Part shown: one piece after another, positions 8,758 to 17,395 of the stretch
Position numbering within the stretch: the stretch's first letter is position 1
Layout of the letters: each line of letters starts with the position of its first letter
Assembly: GCA_017994935.1 (NCBI GenBank)
Contig: JAGOJU010000006.1
Span: forward strand, 1 to 64,000
Length of the DNA stretch: 64,000 nt
Reading direction: 5' to 3'
Source: Opitutaceae bacterium
GTDB lineage: Bacteria > Verrucomicrobiota > Verrucomicrobiia > Opitutales > Opitutaceae
Position numbers and translations under genes: made by a program
Notes under the pieces: model-generated
Told to the model about the DNA's origin: nothing
What the model saw: only the letters and a program-made list of their open reading frames with translations
Databases searched by the model: none

Positions 8758-9681
8758 ATGGCCATTCTCATCAAGCCTGAAACAAAAATTCTCGTCCAAG
8801 GAATCACCGGTGATTTCGGCGGTCGCCACGCACGGCTGTCTCTCGACTACGGCACCCGGGTTGTCGCCGGCGTCACCCCCGGCAAGGGCGGCCAGATATT
8901 CGAGCACGGACACCACCGCGTGCCCATTTTCAATTCGGTGCACGAGGCAGCGGCCGCGACCGGCGCAACCGTCTCCGTGGTGTTTGTTCCACCGCCGTTC
9001 GCCGGCGATGCCATTCTTGAAGGGGTCGACGCCGGGCTCGAACTCGTGGTCGCGATCACCGAAGGCATTCCGGTGAGGGACATGATCCGCGTGAAACGGG
9101 CAATCGCAGGCAGCAGGACACGATTGCTCGGCCCCAACTGCCCGGGGCTGGTGACCCCAGGCACCGGCCCGCAGAGCACGGGAGGATGCCGGATCGGCAT
9201 TGCGCCGGGTTACATTCACAAGAAGGGACACGTGGGCGTCGTCTCGCGCTCAGGAACCCTGACCTACGAAGCGGTGTACCAATTGACTTCGCGAAATATC
9301 GGACAGTCGACCTGCGTCGGCATTGGAGGCGATCCGGTCAATGGCACCTCCCATCTTGATGTCATCCGGATGTTCAATGCCGATCCGGAGACTTACGGCA
9401 TCATTCTCATCGGTGAGATCGGTGGAAATGCCGAGGTCGAAGCCGCACGATGGATCAAGGCCAATGTCAGGAAACCGGTCGCCGGTTTCATTGCTGGTGC
9501 CACCGCACCTGCAGGCCGGAGAATGGGTCATGCAGGGGCCATTGTCGGAGGTGCCGAGGACACGGCGGCCGCCAAGATCGCCGTCTTCAAGGAGTGCGGG
9601 ATTGAAGTCGCAGCGACACCCTCTGACATGGCCGACGCCCTGCTCCGCGCCGCGAAGGCCAAGGGTATCACACTGGGCTGA
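8758..9681 (+). CDS. sucD: Succinyl-CoA synthetase alpha subunit
   Basis: CoA-binding subunit that carries the phosphohistidine. The N-terminal CoA-binding motif [11 protein letters not shown] is followed by GVTPGKGG. The active-site histidine is in GHAGAIVGG near residue 258. 307 residues is slightly longer than the 289-residue E. coli protein but within the family range. It is co-transcribed with sucC. The hairpin and SRP RNA on the opposite strand follow. Confidence 0.97.
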   Translation: MAILIKPETKILVQGITGDFGGRHARLSLDYGTRVVAGVTPGKGGQIFEHGHHRVPIFNSVHEAAAATGATVSVVFVPPPFAGDAILEGVDAGLELVVAITEGIPVRDMIRVKRAIAGSRTRLLGPNCPGLVTPGTGPQSTGGCRIGIAPGYIHKKGHVGVVSRSGTLTYEAVYQLTSRNIGQSTCVGIGGDPVNGTSHLDVIRMFNADPETYGIILIGEIGGNAEVEAARWIKANVRKPVAGFIAGATAPAGRRMGHAGAIVGGAEDTAAAKIAVFKECGIEVAATPSDMADALLRAAKAKGITLG

Positions 9682-9696
9682 TCGCCCTGCCTATCG

Positions 9697-9725
9697 GCCC
9701 GGCAGGTGTCATGCACCCGCCGGGC
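9697..9725. terminator. Strong hairpin between sucD and the SRP RNA gene, possible bidirectional terminator
   Basis: The arms GCCCGGC (9697-9703) and GCCGGGC (9719-9725) pair perfectly, and the pairing extends inward through GGTG/CACC with one unpaired or wobble position. There is no T tract on either side, so a terminator role is inferred from the position: it follows sucD on one strand and the SRP RNA on the other. Confidence 0.5.
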
Positions 9726-9739
9726 AAAGGCAAAGAGGT

Positions 9740-9835
<96 letters not shown>

Positions 9836-9907
9836 GACCGAGAAGGTGGCCGGGGGATCCCCCAGTGCAACTGGAAACTCAACATCCCCTCGGGTTTGAT
9901 CTGGCCG

Positions 9908-10351
9908 CTACGGCGCAGGTGATTCCCCTGGCCGCGCAGACGAGGGCTGCGGAGGATGTTTGCCCCCCCTGACGTCGCTTCCCCCAGGCGAAAGTTTGCC
10001 CCGGCGATCGCGCCAGCGCTGCTGCATCGCTTCAAATTCACGCCTCTGGTCGGCGGTCAGCTCCGAGGAGATCCTCGATTCCATCGACTGGAGAAGCCTG
10101 CCCGTTTCCCTGCGGACCTTTTTCAGCTCCTCGCTGGTCTCGTCCACGATCGCATCAATCCGGGCCTTCTGCGCCGCGCTGAGCTTGAGCGCCTCATGGA
10201 AACGCCCCTTGTGCACGATGGCAAACTCCGTCGGTCCTCCACGTTGCCGCACGAATGATCGGGCGGCCAGCAGCGATATGAAACCACCGGCAATGCCTCC
10301 GGCCAGGAAGATGCCGACAAAGACGAGCGCAACCTTCCAGGACTTGTTCAT
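9908..10351 (-). CDS. Membrane-anchored periplasmic Spy/CnrX-like protein, probable sensor of the sigma locus
   Basis: 147 residues. One N-terminal membrane segment (about residues 7-30) with a glycine-rich GGIAGG run is followed by an all-helical, charged domain (about residues 42-125). That domain has the AAQKARIDAIVDE and LTADQRREFEAM elements typical of Spy/CpxP/CnrX-like hairpins. A Pro/Gly-rich tail ends the protein. It is the third gene behind an ECF sigma factor and a 100-residue single-membrane-segment protein. Histidines at 47 and 52 lie near where CnrX has metal ligands, but the later His/Met ligand pair is not seen, so metal binding is doubtful. Confidence 0.65.
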   Translation of the reverse strand: MNKSWKVALVFVGIFLAGGIAGGFISLLAARSFVRQRGGPTEFAIVHKGRFHEALKLSAAQKARIDAIVDETSEELKKVRRETGRLLQSMESRISSELTADQRREFEAMQQRWRDRRGKLSPGGSDVRGGKHPPQPSSARPGESPAP

Positions 10352-10357
10352 TGGACC

Positions 10358-10660
10358 TCAGTCAACCAGTACGGAAACAGGGTCGGCACCGACTGCTGCC
10401 ACTTCCTCGCGAATGCTCTGGAGGACGGGGTTGAATCCCAGCGCCATGACCATGATTGCGGCAACGGCCGCTATGCCAAGGGCACGCAAGGCAAAGGGTT
10501 CAAACAGGCTGGCCACTCCCCTGTCCATCGCGGCCAATCCGCGTGCAGCAACCCTCGTGGCGAAGCCAAACGGCACTTCCGCCATTGCATCGTCCGAATG
10601 GGGTGCCTGCCGCGCCAATGCAAGCAGGCGATTCCAACAGTCCCGTGATTTAGCTTTCAT
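10358..10660 (-). CDS. Small single-membrane-segment protein, probable anti-sigma factor
   Basis: 100 residues. A cytoplasmic-looking N-terminus (residues 1-60, with WNRLLALARQAP and PFGFATRVAARG) is followed by one hydrophobic segment (about 62-80) and a short outer tail. The gene overlaps the upstream ECF sigma gene by 4 bases, and the size matches CnrY-type anti-sigma factors. The function is inferred only from position and topology. The next gene follows after 6 bases. Confidence 0.6.
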   Translation of the reverse strand: MKAKSRDCWNRLLALARQAPHSDDAMAEVPFGFATRVAARGLAAMDRGVASLFEPFALRALGIAAVAAIMVMALGFNPVLQSIREEVAAVGADPVSVLVD

Positions 10661-11253
10661 ATGCGTTCAGATGATTCGAGTTCCTCAAAGACCTTCCTCA
10701 GTTTCCGGCGGGCACGAAATGCACGCACTTTGATCAGGGATGAATTCCATCCCGTCAACCGGGCTATTTCCGCGATCGACTTCTGCTCGAGGTCGAGCAG
10801 TTGAATGACAAGACGGTCCTCAGGCTTCAATTGATCGAGAAGCTTGTTCACCAGCTCCCTGGATGTGAGTGCATCGTCCGGCCCCCGCTCGTTCTCATTT
10901 GTCAGGACGTTCTCGAGCACCTCGACCTCGTTTTCAGAAAGATCCGCCCACCTGAATTCGGGCCGCCTCTGCTGCTGGCGGAGGTGGTCGATGCAGGTCG
11001 TCAGGGCTATTCGCGAGACCCAATGGGTGAATGGCACGGCCCCCTGATACTGTGAAAGTCTGGCAAACATTTTCAGAAAAACGTCCTGGGCGATATCCTC
11101 CTCCGACACCCGGCGCGGAAGCCGTGCACGGGCAATGCGGATAACCAGCGGGTACAGGTGTTCAACCAACGCCCTTGCCGCGTCCTGGTCGTTGCGCCGG
11201 ACGCGCTCCAGACACCCGGCCAGATCGAAATCGGCAGCGTTGGCATCAGGCAT
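10657..11253 (-). CDS. ECF-type RNA polymerase sigma factor
   Basis: 198 residues. Region 2 covers about residues 20-95; it contains EEDIAQDVFLKMF, the conserved ECF core-binding helix, and then THWVSRIALTTCIDHLR. Region 4 (about 135-190) has the LDLEQKSIAEIARLTGW helix-turn-helix followed by VKVRAFRARRKLR. It is the first gene of a three-gene minus-strand unit with a small membrane protein (4-base overlap) and a Spy/CnrX-like protein. By analogy, the membrane proteins probably hold the sigma factor until an envelope signal arrives. The promoter it recognises was not identified. Confidence 0.9.
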   Translation of the reverse strand: MPDANAADFDLAGCLERVRRNDQDAARALVEHLYPLVIRIARARLPRRVSEEDIAQDVFLKMFARLSQYQGAVPFTHWVSRIALTTCIDHLRQQQRRPEFRWADLSENEVEVLENVLTNENERGPDDALTSRELVNKLLDQLKPEDRLVIQLLDLEQKSIAEIARLTGWNSSLIKVRAFRARRKLRKVFEELESSERI

Positions 11254-11476
11254 GAAGTGATGGAGAACAGCACATACACAAAGAGCAAGACGCGCTTCGA
11301 CGCTCCTGAGTTACGCGGCTCAATGTCCCTTTGCAAAGCGAACTCCTTCTTGGCACCAGCATGATCGGGGCGCTGAATACAATGCCTTGCCGTTGGCCGA
11401 GTGCGGTCAGCGCCCCCGGAACCACGCTTCGCTGACTTGACTTACCCGCCTATTGGCCGATATCCAGCCTGTACTG
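11254..11476. other. Intergenic region between the sigma factor and the leuA leader
   Basis: These 223 bases lie between the divergent sigma gene and the leuA leader peptide. Promoters for both directions are expected here. No convincing -35/-10 pair, RNA gene or repeat was recognised. The whole gene-free stretch to the leuA ATG is 394 bases; the rest holds the leader structures listed separately. Confidence 0.4.
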
Positions 11477-11512
11477 ATGCGATTTTTCGTTCAGGCGCTT
11501 CGACTAACCTAG
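11477..11512 (+). CDS. Candidate 11-residue leuA leader peptide
   Basis: A short reading frame, ATG to TAG, encodes MRFFVQALRLT. Two of its last four codons are leucine (CTT and the rare-looking CTA). The stop codon merges with the 5' arm of a strong hairpin, and a classical terminator follows about 60 bases later, before leuA. This arrangement matches leader-peptide attenuation, in which ribosome stalling at Leu codons changes RNA folding. Only two Leu codons are present, fewer than in enteric leuL, so this is a candidate, not a firm call. Confidence 0.4.
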   Translation: MRFFVQALRLT

Positions 11513-11555
11513 ACGCACGGTCCGTGAGAGCCGCGCTCGCGGCCGACTGTGCGTC
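11512..11555 (+). promoter_or_regulatory. Candidate attenuator pause hairpin in the leuA leader
   Basis: The arm GACGCACGGTC (11512-11522) pairs with GACTGTGCGTC (11545-11555) over 11 positions with one G-T wobble. The enclosed sequence folds further (GCCGC with GCGGC). It begins at the last base of the candidate leader peptide's stop codon, where the pause structure of an attenuator is expected. Confidence 0.55.
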
Positions 11556-11570
11556 CATCCGTTTCAAGCG

Positions 11571-11599
11571 CCTGCGTCGATCGAACGACGCGGGTTTTT
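11571..11599 (+). terminator. Intrinsic terminator upstream of leuA (attenuator candidate)
   Basis: A 9-bp stem (11571-11579 with 11586-11594, one G-T pair) closes a 6-nt loop and is followed by five T residues. It ends 48 bases before the leuA ATG, on the leuA strand, and there is no other gene upstream that it could serve. It is therefore most simply explained as conditional termination controlling leuA. Confidence 0.75.
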
Positions 11600-11647
11600 C
11601 TTCGTTCAAGTTCCCGTCCGAATCCTCATCCTCTTCATTTCCGCATC

Positions 11648-13309
11648 ATGACGCATCCGTCTGCTTCCAAATACACTCCCTTCCCTCCGGTGTCACTGCC
11701 GCAGCGACAGTGGCCGAATCGCACCCTCACGCGTGCCCCGATCTGGTGCAGCGTGGACCTTCGCGACGGCAATCAGGCCCTGGCCCAACCCATGAGCGTG
11801 GACGAGAAACTCGAATACTTCGAAATGCTCGTGAAGATCGGCTTCAAGGAAATCGAGGTGGGCTTTCCGTCCGCCTCCCAGATCGAGTTCGATTTCTGCA
11901 GACGGCTCATCGAGGAAAACCGCATCCCCTCCGATGTCGCCATCCAGATCCTCTGCCAATGCCGCGAGGACCTGATACTCCGCTCCGTTGAGGCGCTCCG
12001 GGGCGCAAGGAATGTCATCTTTCACCTCTACAATTCCACCTCCCCCGCCCAGCGCCGCTACGTGTTCAATACCGGCACGTCGGAAATCATCCGCATCGCC
12101 ACCCAGGGCATCGAATGGCTCCGTCAGCATTCGGCAGGCCTGGTCGCCTCCGGCACCCATCTCCGACTCGAATACTCCCCCGAGAGCTTCACCAGCACCG
12201 AACTCGAATTCTCCCTGCAGATTTGCGAGGCCGTCACCGATGTCTGGAAGCCCTCGCCGGGGAACAAGATCATCCTCAATCTTCCAGCGACGGTGGAATA
12301 TGCCACGCCAAACGTGCACGCGGACCAGATCGAGTGGATGTGCACGCATCTCACCCGCCGCGACTCGACCATCATCTCACTGCACACCCACAACGACCGT
12401 GGCACCGGCATCGCCGCCACGGAACTCGCTTTGCTCGCCGGAGCAGACCGCGTGGAGGGCACGCTGTTCGGAAACGGCGAACGCACGGGCAATCTCGACC
12501 TGGTCACCGTCGCACTGAATCTCTACACGCACGGCATTGCCACGGGACTCGACCTGGGCGATCTGCCGCATATCCGTGAAGTGTATGAGAGAACAACCCG
12601 CATGGAGGTACATGCTCGCCACCCCTATGCAGGCGACCTCGTCTTCACCGCCTTCAGTGGCTCGCACCAGGATGCGATCAAAAAATCCTGGGACCGCCAG
12701 GCTCCCGGAACTCCGTGGGACGTTCTCTACATTCCCATCGATCCCGCCGACATCGGACGAAACTACAAGGCGATCATCCGGATCAATTCGCAGTCGGGAA
12801 AGGGCGGGGTTGCCTACATCCTCGAACACGAGTTCGGCTTCCAGCTGCCCAAGCTCATGCACAAGGAGATCGGCCGCACGGTAAACGACTTGGCCGACTC
12901 CACCGGCCGCGAGCTCACTCCACAGGAAATCCATGATGCCTTCATGCGCGACTACATCGACCGCGCCTCGCCGGTGTCACTCGCGGATTTTCGCACGACC
13001 GAGCGCGGAAGCCAGGTCACCTGTCAGGCTGACCTGATCTTCAATGGCATCCGGAAACTTGTGAACGGAACCGGCAACGGCCCGATCGACGCATTCGTGC
13101 ACGCAACAAGGGAGGCGGGCATTCCAAAATTTGAATTGCTCAACTATTCGGAGCACTCGCTCGGGAGCGGGGCCGAGGCGCGCGCCGTGAGCTATATTCA
13201 GATCAAGACCGGGGCCGGACGCACCTTCTTCGGCGCTGGCATCGACACCAATATCGAACTCGCATCCATCAAGGCGGTCGTCAGCGCCATCAACCGCGCC
13301 CTCGCATAG
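11648..13309 (+). CDS. leuA: 2-isopropylmalate synthase (long LeuA type)
   Basis: Condenses acetyl-CoA with 2-ketoisovalerate, the first committed step to leucine. The catalytic motif DLRDGNQAL lies at residues 37-45, and the metal-binding HTHNDRG lies at 246-252. A C-terminal LeuA allosteric (leucine-feedback) domain covers about residues 430-553. At 553 residues it belongs to the long type also found in actinobacteria and yeast (start MTHPSASKYTPFPPVSLPQRQWPN). The ATG at 11648 was chosen because the earlier in-frame extension overlaps the terminator. It stands alone with its own leader, and its 3' neighbour is convergent. Confidence 0.96.
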   Translation: MTHPSASKYTPFPPVSLPQRQWPNRTLTRAPIWCSVDLRDGNQALAQPMSVDEKLEYFEMLVKIGFKEIEVGFPSASQIEFDFCRRLIEENRIPSDVAIQILCQCREDLILRSVEALRGARNVIFHLYNSTSPAQRRYVFNTGTSEIIRIATQGIEWLRQHSAGLVASGTHLRLEYSPESFTSTELEFSLQICEAVTDVWKPSPGNKIILNLPATVEYATPNVHADQIEWMCTHLTRRDSTIISLHTHNDRGTGIAATELALLAGADRVEGTLFGNGERTGNLDLVTVALNLYTHGIATGLDLGDLPHIREVYERTTRMEVHARHPYAGDLVFTAFSGSHQDAIKKSWDRQAPGTPWDVLYIPIDPADIGRNYKAIIRINSQSGKGGVAYILEHEFGFQLPKLMHKEIGRTVNDLADSTGRELTPQEIHDAFMRDYIDRASPVSLADFRTTERGSQVTCQADLIFNGIRKLVNGTGNGPIDAFVHATREAGIPKFELLNYSEHSLGSGAEARAVSYIQIKTGAGRTFFGAGIDTNIELASIKAVVSAINRALA

Positions 13310-13341
13310 CCGGACCGACAGGACGCGTTTCCCTCTTTCTC

Positions 13342-14508
13342 TCAGACCCGCCCAAGGCGCCGGAACATCGCGACGCCGAGCGTGAGAAAGAGGGAAACCG
13401 GAATCCAGATCAGGATGTCCGGACGAAGGGCGGGCTTCTTGTCCAGCCACTCGACGCACACGGTCAGGAAATAATAGCTCATCACAAGCAGCAGGGCGAC
13501 ACCGAGATTGGCGCTGGTCTCCTTGCGCGACACCTTGATTCCGAGTGGCACGGCCAGAAGCGCAAAGGCAAACACGGCAACGGCCGTGGTCGTCTTCTCA
13601 TTGATCGCGAAGGATATTGCCATGCGGTCCCGTGCCCATTTCTCCGTGTCACCCGCAGGGGCCGGGGCCGCGAGTCTTTTCTGCTCGGTGAACAGCTCGT
13701 CAAGCGTCATCCAACCGGGTTTCTGTCGCACCGCCTGGCCGCCGAGGAGATGCTCCATCCCGAGTTCAACCGTGAATTCCTCCGAGGTCCCGCGCTGGAC
13801 CGGTTTCGCGAAGTCCTCCGGATTGTCCTTGTTCCGGATTTCAAAGCTCACATGGCTCAGAACAAGCACGAGCCGCCCGCCCGCATCGTCAAAGGAAACC
13901 CGCCCGCTCCCCGCCCGGCCCGATCGGATGACGCGGTTCTGGTCATCCAGTTCCCAGATCCAGACGTCCTCCAGCAGATTGTCCTGCTTTTTCCCGACGT
14001 ACAGAACCACGCCTCGAAAATCGCGAATGAAGGTTTTCGCAACAATGAAGCTCAGGGGATTCTTCTGAACCGCGCCGGCCAGGATGCGCTTGTAGGCGAG
14101 CTTCGATTTCGGCATCGAATAGAAATTGATGAATCCGCACAGGATCGTTCCGGCGATTCCAAGGAAGAGAACCGGCCTCGCGATGTACATGAGGCTCAGC
14201 CCCGCAGCACGCATGGCAGTGATCTCGTTCTGGGCCGACATCCTGCCCAGTACCAGAAGCACGCCCGTGAGCACACCCATGGGAAGCGCATAGGCAGCCA
14301 CAATCTGCGCCAGAAGGACCACGAGCTTGAGAAACGTGCCGGGCGACAACTGGCCGCCCATTACAAATGGGAGCAGATCCTTCAGCATGTTCCCCACAAT
14401 CAGGATGAAGGCGAACAGCCCCACGGCCGCCGCGCAGGCACCCAGGGCGGAAAGGAATATGTGACGGTGCAGGAGCGACATCAATCGGAGCGGTCGCCAA
14501 ACTTGCAT
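13342..14508 (-). CDS. LptF/LptG family permease (YjgP/YjgQ)
   Basis: 388 residues. Three membrane segments lie at the N-terminal end (about 18-40, 60-85, 105-125) and three at the C-terminal end (about residue 290 to the end). A beta-rich periplasmic domain sits between them, the layout of the permease half of the LPS exporter LptB2FG. The EITAMRAAGLS motif near residue 90 is the conserved LptF/G coupling helix. ATG at 14508 used; an in-frame ATG at 14481 is an equally good start. Whether it is LptF or LptG cannot be decided, and the second permease is not in the window. It is divergent from rlmN. Confidence 0.88.
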   Translation of the reverse strand: MQVWRPLRLMSLLHRHIFLSALGACAAAVGLFAFILIVGNMLKDLLPFVMGGQLSPGTFLKLVVLLAQIVAAYALPMGVLTGVLLVLGRMSAQNEITAMRAAGLSLMYIARPVLFLGIAGTILCGFINFYSMPKSKLAYKRILAGAVQKNPLSFIVAKTFIRDFRGVVLYVGKKQDNLLEDVWIWELDDQNRVIRSGRAGSGRVSFDDAGGRLVLVLSHVSFEIRNKDNPEDFAKPVQRGTSEEFTVELGMEHLLGGQAVRQKPGWMTLDELFTEQKRLAAPAPAGDTEKWARDRMAISFAINEKTTTAVAVFAFALLAVPLGIKVSRKETSANLGVALLLVMSYYFLTVCVEWLDKKPALRPDILIWIPVSLFLTLGVAMFRRLGRV

Positions 14509-14607
14509 GGCGCGTCGATGGCCGGCAATCCGAGATTGCCACCCCTCTCCGGGTCGAACCTCGCTTGGCTCTAGACTCCGCCGCCAATCCATCGATGATG
14601 GCACCTC

Positions 14608-15729
14608 ATGCGATTCACTCCTGAAAAGCCGCCGATCACCGGAGAGACCTTGGAAACGCTTGCGGCGCGCCTGAAGGTCCAGGGGGAAGCATCCTTCCGG
14701 GCACGCCAGATTCTCGACTGGATCTACAAGAAGCGGGCACGCCAATGGGAGGATATGACCAACCTCTCGAAACCATTGAGGGCCTGGCTGGCAGACACCT
14801 TTGATCTGAATCCTCTCTCGCTGGTCTTCGACAAGAAGTCCCACGACGTCACGGACAAGCTTCTCCTCGAGCTTCGCGATCGCTCCCTGATCGAAACCGT
14901 GATCATCCGGGCACCCCAGGAGGGAGTCGGCATCGAACACTCGCGCAAGACGATCTGCATCTCCACCCAGGTCGGCTGCGCGATGGCCTGCGCGTTTTGC
15001 GCAAGCGGGCTGGACGGCTTCAAGCGCGATCTCTCCGCCGGGGAGATTGTCGCCCAGCTGCTGCACGTTTGCTACCGCGAGGACTCCACCACCACCCGCG
15101 CCAAGGAGGAGCTGGCCTCGTTCGACAACATCGTCGTGATGGGAATGGGCGAGCCCCTGGCAAACTACGACAATCTGATCCGGGCTCTCACGATCTTGAA
15201 TGCTGAATGGGGCCTCGGATTCGGCGCCCGGCGCATCACGGTTTCCACCAGCGGCCTCGTGCCCAAGATTCTGAAGCTTGCCGAGGAACCCCTCGGATTC
15301 CGGCTCGCCGTATCACTTCACGGCGCGACGGATGCCGTGCGTGAAAAGATCATGCCGGTGAACAAGGCCTTCCCCCTGGCAAAGCTCCTGCCCGCAGTCC
15401 GGACGTTTGCAGAAAAGCACGGCCGGATGGTCACCCTGGAATTCATTCTCATCGAGGACGTCAACGATTCCATCGAGCAGGCAGGCGAACTCCGCGACAT
15501 CGCCCGCGACTTGCATGCGCATGTCAATCTAATCCCCTACAACACGGTGGTGGGACTTCCGTGGAAACGTCCCGACATTGAACGTCAGGAAGCCTTCGCC
15601 GATGTTCTGCGCGCAGCTCGAATCCCTGTCACCCTGCGCCGGGAGAAAGGCCATGACATCGACGCGGCCTGCGGACAGCTTCGGCTCAAGACCGAAAAAG
15701 ACAGGGACGCCCTCGCGCAAACACGCTGA
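14608..15729 (+). CDS. rlmN: 23S rRNA (adenine2503-C2)-methyltransferase, radical SAM
   Basis: Radical SAM enzyme that methylates A2503 of 23S rRNA (and A37 of some tRNAs). The CxxxCxxC iron-sulfur motif is at Cys124, Cys128 and Cys131 (CAMACAFC). The methyl-carrying cysteine region is near the C-terminus (DIDAACGQL), and GMGEPLANYDN is the SAM-binding segment. 373 residues is normal. The 99-bp divergent gap to the LptF/G gene must hold both promoters. Confidence 0.96.
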   Translation: MRFTPEKPPITGETLETLAARLKVQGEASFRARQILDWIYKKRARQWEDMTNLSKPLRAWLADTFDLNPLSLVFDKKSHDVTDKLLLELRDRSLIETVIIRAPQEGVGIEHSRKTICISTQVGCAMACAFCASGLDGFKRDLSAGEIVAQLLHVCYREDSTTTRAKEELASFDNIVVMGMGEPLANYDNLIRALTILNAEWGLGFGARRITVSTSGLVPKILKLAEEPLGFRLAVSLHGATDAVREKIMPVNKAFPLAKLLPAVRTFAEKHGRMVTLEFILIEDVNDSIEQAGELRDIARDLHAHVNLIPYNTVVGLPWKRPDIERQEAFADVLRAARIPVTLRREKGHDIDAACGQLRLKTEKDRDALAQTR

Positions 15730-15892
15730 AGTAGACGCAGCTACCAATCAGTTTCCACCGCGCACGACCTGTCGTTCATCAATTTTGGCTTGAACAGACG
15801 AGTCACTCAACGTTACGGAAACATCCCCTTTTCAGGGAACACTCGCGCGTCCGTGCGCATCTCCCTTCATTTCCATCTCTTTCCGGCTCCCT

Positions 15893-16615
15893 ATGATCGA
15901 AGTAAAAGGTCTGGTCAAAACCTACGGTCCCAAGCGCGCGGTCGACGGTGTCACTTTCACAGTGAAGCGCGGAGAAATCCTCGGATTCCTGGGGCCCAAT
16001 GGTGCCGGGAAGTCGACCACCATGAAGATGATCACAGGCTATCTCAGGCCGACGGCCGGGACTGCCATTGTCGACGGATACGACGTTGCGACAGACCCCG
16101 TCGCAGTGAAAAGAAAGGTCGGATATCTTCCCGAAAGCGCCCCCGCCTACGGCGAAATGACCGTGCAGGAATTCCTTGGATTCATTGCAGAGATACGCGG
16201 TTTTCGTGCGGCCAGTGCACGCGACGCCCAGATTGACCGCGCAGTCCGGCTCACCCACCTCGATCCCGTCCGGCATCAAACCATCGAAACCCTGTCGAAG
16301 GGTTTCAAGCAGCGGGTCGGTTTTGCCCAGGCCCTCCTTCACGATCCTCCGGTGCTCATTCTCGATGAGCCCACCGACGGCCTGGATCCCAATCAAAAGA
16401 ATGAGGTGCGCTCGCTCATCAAGAGCATGGCGACCGAAAAGGCTGTCGTGCTCTCAACCCATATTCTCGAGGAGGTTGAAGCCATCTGTACGCGCGTCAT
16501 CATCATCTCCCAGGGCAAGGTGGTCGTCGATGAAACCCCTGCCCAATTCCAGGCACGCCAGCCAGGCGCCCGGCTCGACGCAATTTTCCGGAGTCTGACG
16601 CAGAGCGATACCTAA
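15893..16615 (+). CDS. ABC transporter ATP-binding protein (GldA-like, ABC-2 export type)
   Basis: 240 residues. The Walker A motif GPNGAGKST lies near residues 36-44, the signature is LSKGFKQRV (a degenerate form common in ABC-2 exporters), and Walker B is LILDEPTDGLDP. It is the first gene of a four-gene run with an ABC-2 permease, a GldG-like auxiliary protein and a DUF4340 protein. This unit occurs in many Bacteroidetes and Verrucomicrobia and resembles GldA of gliding bacteria. The exported substrate is unknown, and the presence of this unit alone does not show gliding. Confidence 0.92.
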   Translation: MIEVKGLVKTYGPKRAVDGVTFTVKRGEILGFLGPNGAGKSTTMKMITGYLRPTAGTAIVDGYDVATDPVAVKRKVGYLPESAPAYGEMTVQEFLGFIAEIRGFRAASARDAQIDRAVRLTHLDPVRHQTIETLSKGFKQRVGFAQALLHDPPVLILDEPTDGLDPNQKNEVRSLIKSMATEKAVVLSTHILEEVEAICTRVIIISQGKVVVDETPAQFQARQPGARLDAIFRSLTQSDT

Positions 16616-16636
16616 TCCCCGATCAGCCTTTTTCCG

Positions 16637-17359
16637 ATGAGCCAAATCGTACCTTTGTTCAAACGCGAGTTTCTCGGCTATTTTCGCTCTCCCGTCGCCT
16701 ATGTCTTTCTGTCGATCTTCCTGATCGCAAGCGTGGGCCTGGCGTTTTACATCGGCGGATTCTTCAAGGCCAATGTCGCAAGCCTGAGCAGCTTCTTCAA
16801 CCTTCACCCGTGGCTGTTCCTCTTTCTCATTCCCGCAGCGGGAATGCGTCTTTGGTCCGAGGAGAAACGCACCGGCACCATCGAACTATTGTTCACGCTT
16901 CCGGTCACCACGTTCGAGGCCGTCCTTGCAAAATTCCTAGCCGCCTGGACGTTCCTCGCGGTCGCAATCCTGCTGTCGTTCCCGATGATCATCACGGTCG
17001 CCTATCTGGGCGATCCGGATTGGGGTATCCTCATCACCAGTTACTTCGGAAGCATCCTGATGGCCGGCGCCTATCTCGGCGTCTGCGCGGTTACGTCCGC
17101 GATGACAAAAAACCAGGTGATCAGCTTCGTCATCAGCGTGGTCGTCTGCCTGGTGATTCTCCTCCTCGGCTTCAGCGTGTTCAACGAAACGCTGACCTCG
17201 GTGCTGCCCATCTGGGTGACTGATCTCATCGCAAACTTCAGTTTCTCCACCCATTTTGAACCCTTCACAAAGGGCATTGTTGATCCCAAGGATCTCATCT
17301 ACTTCCTGTCCCTGATCGGATTCACGTTGTTCATCAACGTGCTTGTTCTGGAACGCTGA
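16637..17359 (+). CDS. ABC-2 type transporter permease (GldF-like)
   Basis: 240 residues with six hydrophobic segments. The conserved RLWSEEKRTGTIELLFTLPV motif (about residues 72-91) is typical of ABC-2 permeases coupled to GldA-type ATPases. It starts 21 bases after the ATPase gene and is followed by the GldG-like gene after 36 bases. Confidence 0.9.
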   Translation: MSQIVPLFKREFLGYFRSPVAYVFLSIFLIASVGLAFYIGGFFKANVASLSSFFNLHPWLFLFLIPAAGMRLWSEEKRTGTIELLFTLPVTTFEAVLAKFLAAWTFLAVAILLSFPMIITVAYLGDPDWGILITSYFGSILMAGAYLGVCAVTSAMTKNQVISFVISVVVCLVILLLGFSVFNETLTSVLPIWVTDLIANFSFSTHFEPFTKGIVDPKDLIYFLSLIGFTLFINVLVLER

Positions 17360-17395
17360 GCCACCCATTCCCGAATCCGCCCGAACCACGCCACC

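Noticed and set aside
9850..9865. Short G/C palindrome upstream of the SRP RNA on its strand
   Set aside because: A GGGGGATCCCCC-type palindrome is common in GC-rich DNA and has no clear link to a promoter or terminator.
11254..11647. T-box riboswitch before leuA
   Set aside because: No conserved T-box antiterminator sequence was seen; the structures fit a short leader-peptide attenuator better.
11693..12349. Antisense frame of 218 codons within leuA
   Set aside because: Sense LeuA motifs are intact throughout; the antisense protein has no recognisable motif.
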